Source: Fen-1298 sp963833465
GTDB taxonomy: Bacteria > Bacteroidota > Ignavibacteria > UBA10030
Reading direction: 5' to 3'
Length of the DNA stretch: 64,000 bases
Assembly (NCBI GenBank): GCA_963833465.1
Contig: CAWHXW010000005.1
Location: forward strand, 1 to 64,000
Below are positions 59,862-64,000 of this stretch, piece after piece (within the stretch, counting starts at the first letter, position 1; every line of letters starts with the position of its first letter). The notes under the pieces were generated by a model, which was not told the DNA's origin, ran no database searches, and worked only from the letters and a program-made list of their open reading frames with translations. The position numbers and the translations under genes are program-made.

Positions 59862-60359
59862 CTATTGTTCAGCTTTAATTGCTTTTTTTAGTTTTTGCCA
59901 ATTATCGGTCATGTACTCGGAAACTAATTTTACGTCATTTAAAATCGGCATAAAATTCGTATCTCCATTCCATCGCGGAACAAGATGAAAATGGATATGC
60001 TTTTCAATTCCCGCGCCTGCGGCTCTACCTAAATTTGCACCAAAATTAAATCCTTGCGGATTTGAAATATTTTCTAACGCTGCTATACATTTTCCAGTTA
60101 CCAACATAATCTCTCTATGTTCTTCTTCAGAAATCTTCATAAATCGAGATGTATGCTTGTATGGTACAATCATCAAATGGCCGCTGTTATATGGGAACTT
60201 GTTAAGCACAGCAAAGCAAAATTTTCCTCTCCATATAATGAAGTTTTTGTCATCGCATGTTTCTTTCGCTATTGCACAAAAAAGACATCCGCGTGATTTT
60301 CCTTTATCACTAAATGTTTTAATGTATTCCGAACGCCATGGAGAAAATAGTTTTTTCAT
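59862..60359 (-). CDS. HIT-domain nucleotide hydrolase
   Basis: A 165-residue histidine-triad protein. CLFCAIAKETCDD near residue 25 fits a C-x2-C zinc site, ILNKFPYNSGHLMIVPYKHTSRF-like sequence follows, and the catalytic triad is HIHFHLVPRW near residue 125. Family members split AP4A or adenylylated compounds. Length is normal for the bacterial AP4A-hydrolase-like group. It is the first gene of a pair with the SDR gene. Confidence 0.92.
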   Translation of the reverse strand: MKKLFSPWRSEYIKTFSDKGKSRGCLFCAIAKETCDDKNFIIWRGKFCFAVLNKFPYNSGHLMIVPYKHTSRFMKISEEEHREIMLVTGKCIAALENISNPQGFNFGANLGRAAGAGIEKHIHFHLVPRWNGDTNFMPILNDVKLVSEYMTDNWQKLKKAIKAEQ

Positions 60360-60459
60360 CTAAGCTAGTGAATTTTCCATAATTTGATTCAAAGGGGAAA
60401 ATTTGACCTTTATATTTAATTTACGCAACAAATTCACTTCAATCAAGCTGACCGGATTT

Positions 60460-61412
60460 TCATAAATCATACGTTATATGAAGTGTCGGCACAAATTCTA
60501 CAAAATTTCCATAAATACTTCTCGATTGAATATGCCCTTCCAACTGAATTTTATGATTGAGGTGTGATGCATTCCAAGCTGCCTCAAGAGCACTAAAAAC
60601 GTGATTAGCAACTATTACAATCGAAACACCTGTTGCAATATTATAAAAATTGTTTGCGTCGCTTCGCATATTGCGATAATTAAAAAAATTTGGAGAAACA
60701 TTTCCTATTCCGTTATTTGCAATTACATCTGCCGGAGTAAATCCGCCGGGTTGAAATGTTGCCGCATCATCCCATCCTCCGCCAAACTGCCCATATTTGC
60801 CAATCATTTCATAATATTGTTGATTACCATAAGGTGCAAGTCGATGCGAAAAACCTGTCCCATTGCCTTGCGCATCCGTCATTGCACCTACACTTTCTTC
60901 TGCATTATATAAATCAACCCAATTGACTTGCTGCCAGGGTTTAGGACCATTATTAGGATGGATATAGGTATTGATGTACCAAAGTTTGCATTAATCCAAT
61001 TAGCATACGTCACTACCGACCAATGTTGATCTGCGTATTGCTGGAAAGCATTTGTTTGCCGGTCGCCTTTTTTTTCATAGACAGTATACACGACCCATGC
61101 GAGAACTTCTGCACCAAAGAAGGATGCACTTTGCCAATAACTTTTTGTATATAATTGCCCTGCACCCGGTATGACAGCAGAATACAATCCGGCAGTAAAA
61201 GGAGAATATTTTTTCTCCACGACTATATCGGACTTATTATTAGAGCTATCGAACCCTTGAATTTGGTTTGCCTGCATAACAAAATCATTTATCAAACTGC
61301 CTGTTAAAAATATCTTGCTGGTTTTATCATTGGGCGCATCGAGATATTGGCTTTGCAATGTAATTGCAAAAAAGAGTGTAAAAAGTCCGGTTGCTAAAAT
61401 TCGATTTTTCAT
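60460..61412 (-). CDS. DUF5683-like exported protein, frameshifted
   Basis: 60888-61412 codes a signal peptide (LATGLFTLFFAITLQSQ) and the DUF5683-like stretch SPFTAGLYSAVIPGAGQLYTKSYWQ with a hydrophobic helix. 60460-60882 codes the rest. The intact protein reads on in the other frame through WYINTYIHPNNGPKPWQ and VNWVDLYNAEESVG into the second half, so one base is missing (or two are extra) near 60981-60985, beside a GTAC at 60976-60979. Repaired length is about 317 residues. Function is unknown. It starts two bases before the end of the surface-antigen gene and lies outside the EPS module. Confidence 0.8.
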
Positions 61413-61414
61413 AA

Positions 61415-64000
61415 TTACCTCATAAATTGTCGTGGCATTAAGTCATTTAAATCAAACCCAAACAACACACCCAGATAGAAACGCCATTCATGGCCGTAAG
61501 CTACGGTTTGAGTATTTATGTCATATACGCTTCTGCTGAATTGATCCAATCCATAAGCGCCCGAAAAAAATATTCTTGTCGGGAATTCATAAAAGGAAAT
61601 TGATTCTAACCGAAGCTCGAATCCTGCATCACGCTTCCAGGAATTATTCGATAGCGTTTCATTTGGCCATGCGTTCCCTATATCATAAAATACTGAGCCG
61701 TAGAGTTTTGAAAAATATATTTGAAGAATTCTGAAATCTAATTTCGTATCAATCGGAAACCTATAAGTTGCATTAAGGTAAACTGTTTTATTCCCTCCGA
61801 GTGCATAAAACGGATAACCGCGCATTCCAATTAGACCGCCTGCATAGTAATCGAAAAATTCGTCAATAGCCGGACCAAGTATTCCGTCAGCATTTAAAGT
61901 GAATGAAAGCGTTTGATTCGGGAATGGCATTGCTATATGTTCGTTCCAATTAAGCTCAAGCTTTGAAAAATTATACAGAGTATAGATAGGAACGCGGAAT
62001 CCATTGCCTTGCTGAGTTGAATCTGTAGGATTAAATTTATCCAAATCAAACAAATATTTTAATAAGAATGATCTTCCTACCGGATTTATATCTTTATCCA
62101 GCGTGGGCAAAATACCGTCGTACTTTATTTCAATTGAAAAATCGTTGCCAATAAAGTAGGTTGAACCTGATGCTGGAATTACTGTACTATACCATGAATC
62201 TGGGTCAGCAGTAGGAATTTGATAAACCCAACTTCCAAAATCTTGACTGTATCGACTTAGAGAGTAAGTAACTTTCAAATCAAAGTTTTCTGAGAATACT
62301 TTTTGCTTTAGGGAAAAATCAAACTCTGAAAGATTATATGTTACATCTGCGCCAAAATTCAGCGGACTCGGATTATATGGAAGTGTAAAAGACACATTGC
62401 GTTCACGTGTAATATTGTAAAGTTCCACTGAAGCTGTCGGCTCCAAACCTAATTGATAAAGAATCGGCAACCGGCCGCCATACTCAAAAATGAAAAAGAG
62501 ATCCCTTTCTAATTTTCTATTTATATCACCGCCTCCGAAAATATCCATTTTATTAAGCACATCAAAAGAAGTTATATATAATCCCGGTTTTACAAAATCA
62601 AGTCCGTTGCTGTTAGGATTATAAGTATCGATACGAAGCAATGGAATAAATGAAATGCTCGTGAACATTGAGTGATAAGGTTTTGGCTGCGGCAGAGATA
62701 TGGAATCATAAATAGGATTTCCACTTAGCAAAGATGACGATGGCATCCAAGCTTTAGTCTCAATTAAATTACTGTAAATATTTTGTGTGTTTGACTTTAT
62801 CTGAAGAGAATCTTTTTCTGAAGCTAAAATTTGCGGAGCTAAAATCGAATCCTGATGCAAAAGCGCTATTTTATAACCGGTTGATGTGTAAGCGGCATAA
62901 GCGACATCTCCTTTGCTGTTCGCCGCAGGAAGAAATGCTCCGCCGATTACATTAGTAATTTGTGTTTCACGCCCTGTGTTGAGATTGAATTTAAATATAT
63001 TGAAAATACCGTTTTTGTCCCATGAATATATTAAAGTCGAATCAGTTACAAAGAATGGATTCCTGCAATCACCCTTGTGTATCAATAATCGAAAATTATT
63101 TCCATCTGAATCTATGAGAGCAACTGATTGGTTATGTCCTGTTGAATACCCGAAAGCAATCGTTTTACCATTTTTTGACCAAACCGGTGTGAAAACTTGT
63201 TCTCCATTTTGAAATCTTGTTAAAGGCGAAATATTTTTTCCATCTGCATCACAAACCCCCAAATTTGACGTACCATCACTTCCGAACGTATAGACAAGCT
63301 TTTTCCCATCTGATGAAAGCTTCGGATTAAATGTTCGAAGTCCATGCGTTAGGCGTTCTTCCTTTTCTTCGGAAAGATTGTATCTATACAAATCACTGTA
63401 TCCTGACCAATGCGGGTTGTCCCGCGTGATTTTTGCATAGTAGATATATTTGCAGTCAGGGGAAAATGAAATAGATGAGCGAACGAGAAACGTCGGCGAT
63501 TCCGGTAAAATCATTTTCGATTTTTTTGTAGCACAATCATAAACATAAATAAAACTGGACCAATGATCTGTAGCTTTATTTGAGATGTACGCAATTTGCG
63601 AGCCATCCGGCGAGAATACGGGATAAAAATTTCCGAATCCTTCTTTCTCAATAATCTCTCCATCTTTTCGCGTTGGCTTAAGAGAATCTGCGATATGTTT
63701 GAATAACTTTGTTTTTTCTGCTTTCCATTCACTATAAAGCTGTTCACCGGTCATTCCTAATACATTTTCAATAGCTCCATCGATAGTAAGTCTGACCGGC
63801 TGTGCAAGCTGTCTTGATATTGCTTCTAACTTATCATTACCATATTTTTTGCCGATATATCCAACAAGAGAAAACCCTGCATTGTACACGGATTCATTGC
63901 CAAGACTATTTTTTTCGAAGAAACCCATTTCATTCCATGAAAGCGCGTTTCCATCCATCATATACATTCGCAATATCATATCGCGGTGAGAATCCCAGTT
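61415..64000 (-). CDS. TolB-like beta-propeller plus surface-antigen (BamA-like) barrel protein (5' end off window)
   Basis: The frame is open to the right edge, so the start is missing; at least 861 residues are present. The first 90 residues (YNAGFSLVGYIGKKYGNDKLEAI) resemble the end of a gluzincin (peptidase MA-like) domain. A WD40/PD40 propeller follows, with repeated FSPDGSQIAYIS, SFSPDCKYIYYAK and LSSDGKKLVYTFG. From about residue 440 there is an outer-membrane barrel ending in GLIGMRGYPFYALGGNKTVYLNATYRFP, GSVFYDIGNAWP and IFFSGAYGLDQF, typical of the bacterial surface antigen family. This architecture is common in FCB genomes; its role is unknown. Confidence 0.88.
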   Translation of the reverse strand, partial: NWDSHRDMILRMYMMDGNALSWNEMGFFEKNSLGNESVYNAGFSLVGYIGKKYGNDKLEAISRQLAQPVRLTIDGAIENVLGMTGEQLYSEWKAEKTKLFKHIADSLKPTRKDGEIIEKEGFGNFYPVFSPDGSQIAYISNKATDHWSSFIYVYDCATKKSKMILPESPTFLVRSSISFSPDCKYIYYAKITRDNPHWSGYSDLYRYNLSEEKEERLTHGLRTFNPKLSSDGKKLVYTFGSDGTSNLGVCDADGKNISPLTRFQNGEQVFTPVWSKNGKTIAFGYSTGHNQSVALIDSDGNNFRLLIHKGDCRNPFFVTDSTLIYSWDKNGIFNIFKFNLNTGRETQITNVIGGAFLPAANSKGDVAYAAYTSTGYKIALLHQDSILAPQILASEKDSLQIKSNTQNIYSNLIETKAWMPSSSLLSGNPIYDSISLPQPKPYHSMFTSISFIPLLRIDTYNPNSNGLDFVKPGLYITSFDVLNKMDIFGGGDINRKLERDLFFIFEYGGRLPILYQLGLEPTASVELYNITRERNVSFTLPYNPSPLNFGADVTYNLSEFDFSLKQKVFSENFDLKVTYSLSRYSQDFGSWVYQIPTADPDSWYSTVIPASGSTYFIGNDFSIEIKYDGILPTLDKDINPVGRSFLLKYLFDLDKFNPTDSTQQGNGFRVPIYTLYNFSKLELNWNEHIAMPFPNQTLSFTLNADGILGPAIDEFFDYYAGGLIGMRGYPFYALGGNKTVYLNATYRFPIDTKLDFRILQIYFSKLYGSVFYDIGNAWPNETLSNNSWKRDAGFELRLESISFYEFPTRIFFSGAYGLDQFSRSVYDINTQTVAYGHEWRFYLGVLFGFDLNDLMPRQFMR

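Overview
The window looks like a chromosome segment from a Gram-negative member of the Bacteroidota/Ignavibacteriota (FCB) group. It is AT-rich. It encodes a SecA with a long insertion and a C-terminal zinc motif, a C25 (gingipain-type) peptidase ending in a type IX secretion sorting domain, Wzi/Wza-type outer-membrane polysaccharide proteins, and a beta-propeller plus surface-antigen outer-membrane protein. The phylum call is inference from gene content; there is no rRNA gene in the window. I found no tRNA, rRNA, CRISPR array or insertion sequence.

Layout. 1-12987 is mostly housekeeping: uvrC (cut by the left edge), a DMT permease, era, glnB and secA on the minus strand, then dacB, a membrane protein, prmA and a Ppx/GppA phosphatase on the plus strand, then a minus-strand sigma/anti-sigma/periplasmic-protein operon. 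13064-22686 is a surface cluster: a Wzi-like barrel, a family 2 glycosyltransferase and a giant C25 peptidase of about 2379 residues with two FAM3/ILEI-like domains. 22855-58713 is a large minus-strand exopolysaccharide (EPS) region. 58884-64000 holds an SDR enzyme, a HIT protein, a DUF5683-like protein and a partial surface-antigen protein.

The EPS region reads as two modules. Module A (22855-35215) has its own initiating sugar-phosphate transferase, Wzx flippase, WecG-type transferase, several glycosyltransferases, a capsule_synth-type protein, a GT-C membrane protein and a radical SAM/SPASM enzyme. Module B (35500-58713) makes precursors (Ugd to Uxs for UDP-xylose, Gmd to Fcl for GDP-fucose), starts chains with a second sugar-phosphate transferase, extends them with family 4 transferases, and polymerises and exports them (Wzy-like polymerase, second flippase, Wzz, Wza with six SLBB units). 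It also carries a polysaccharide deacetylase and a glycoside hydrolase joined to the polymerase by 4-base start/stop overlaps.

The most striking observation is that seven genes between 39.5 and 61 kb are broken by single-base frameshifts, while the left 39 kb has none that I can see. Five of the seven breaks lie within a few bases of a GTAC tetranucleotide, five of seven reconstructible breaks elsewhere in frame are +1, and fcl has an ACG where its ATG start should be, also inside GTAC. This may be a base-modification-linked sequencing artefact, a mutational hotspot, or decay of module B. Only the methyltransferase at 53.2-53.7 kb looks like a truly decayed gene.
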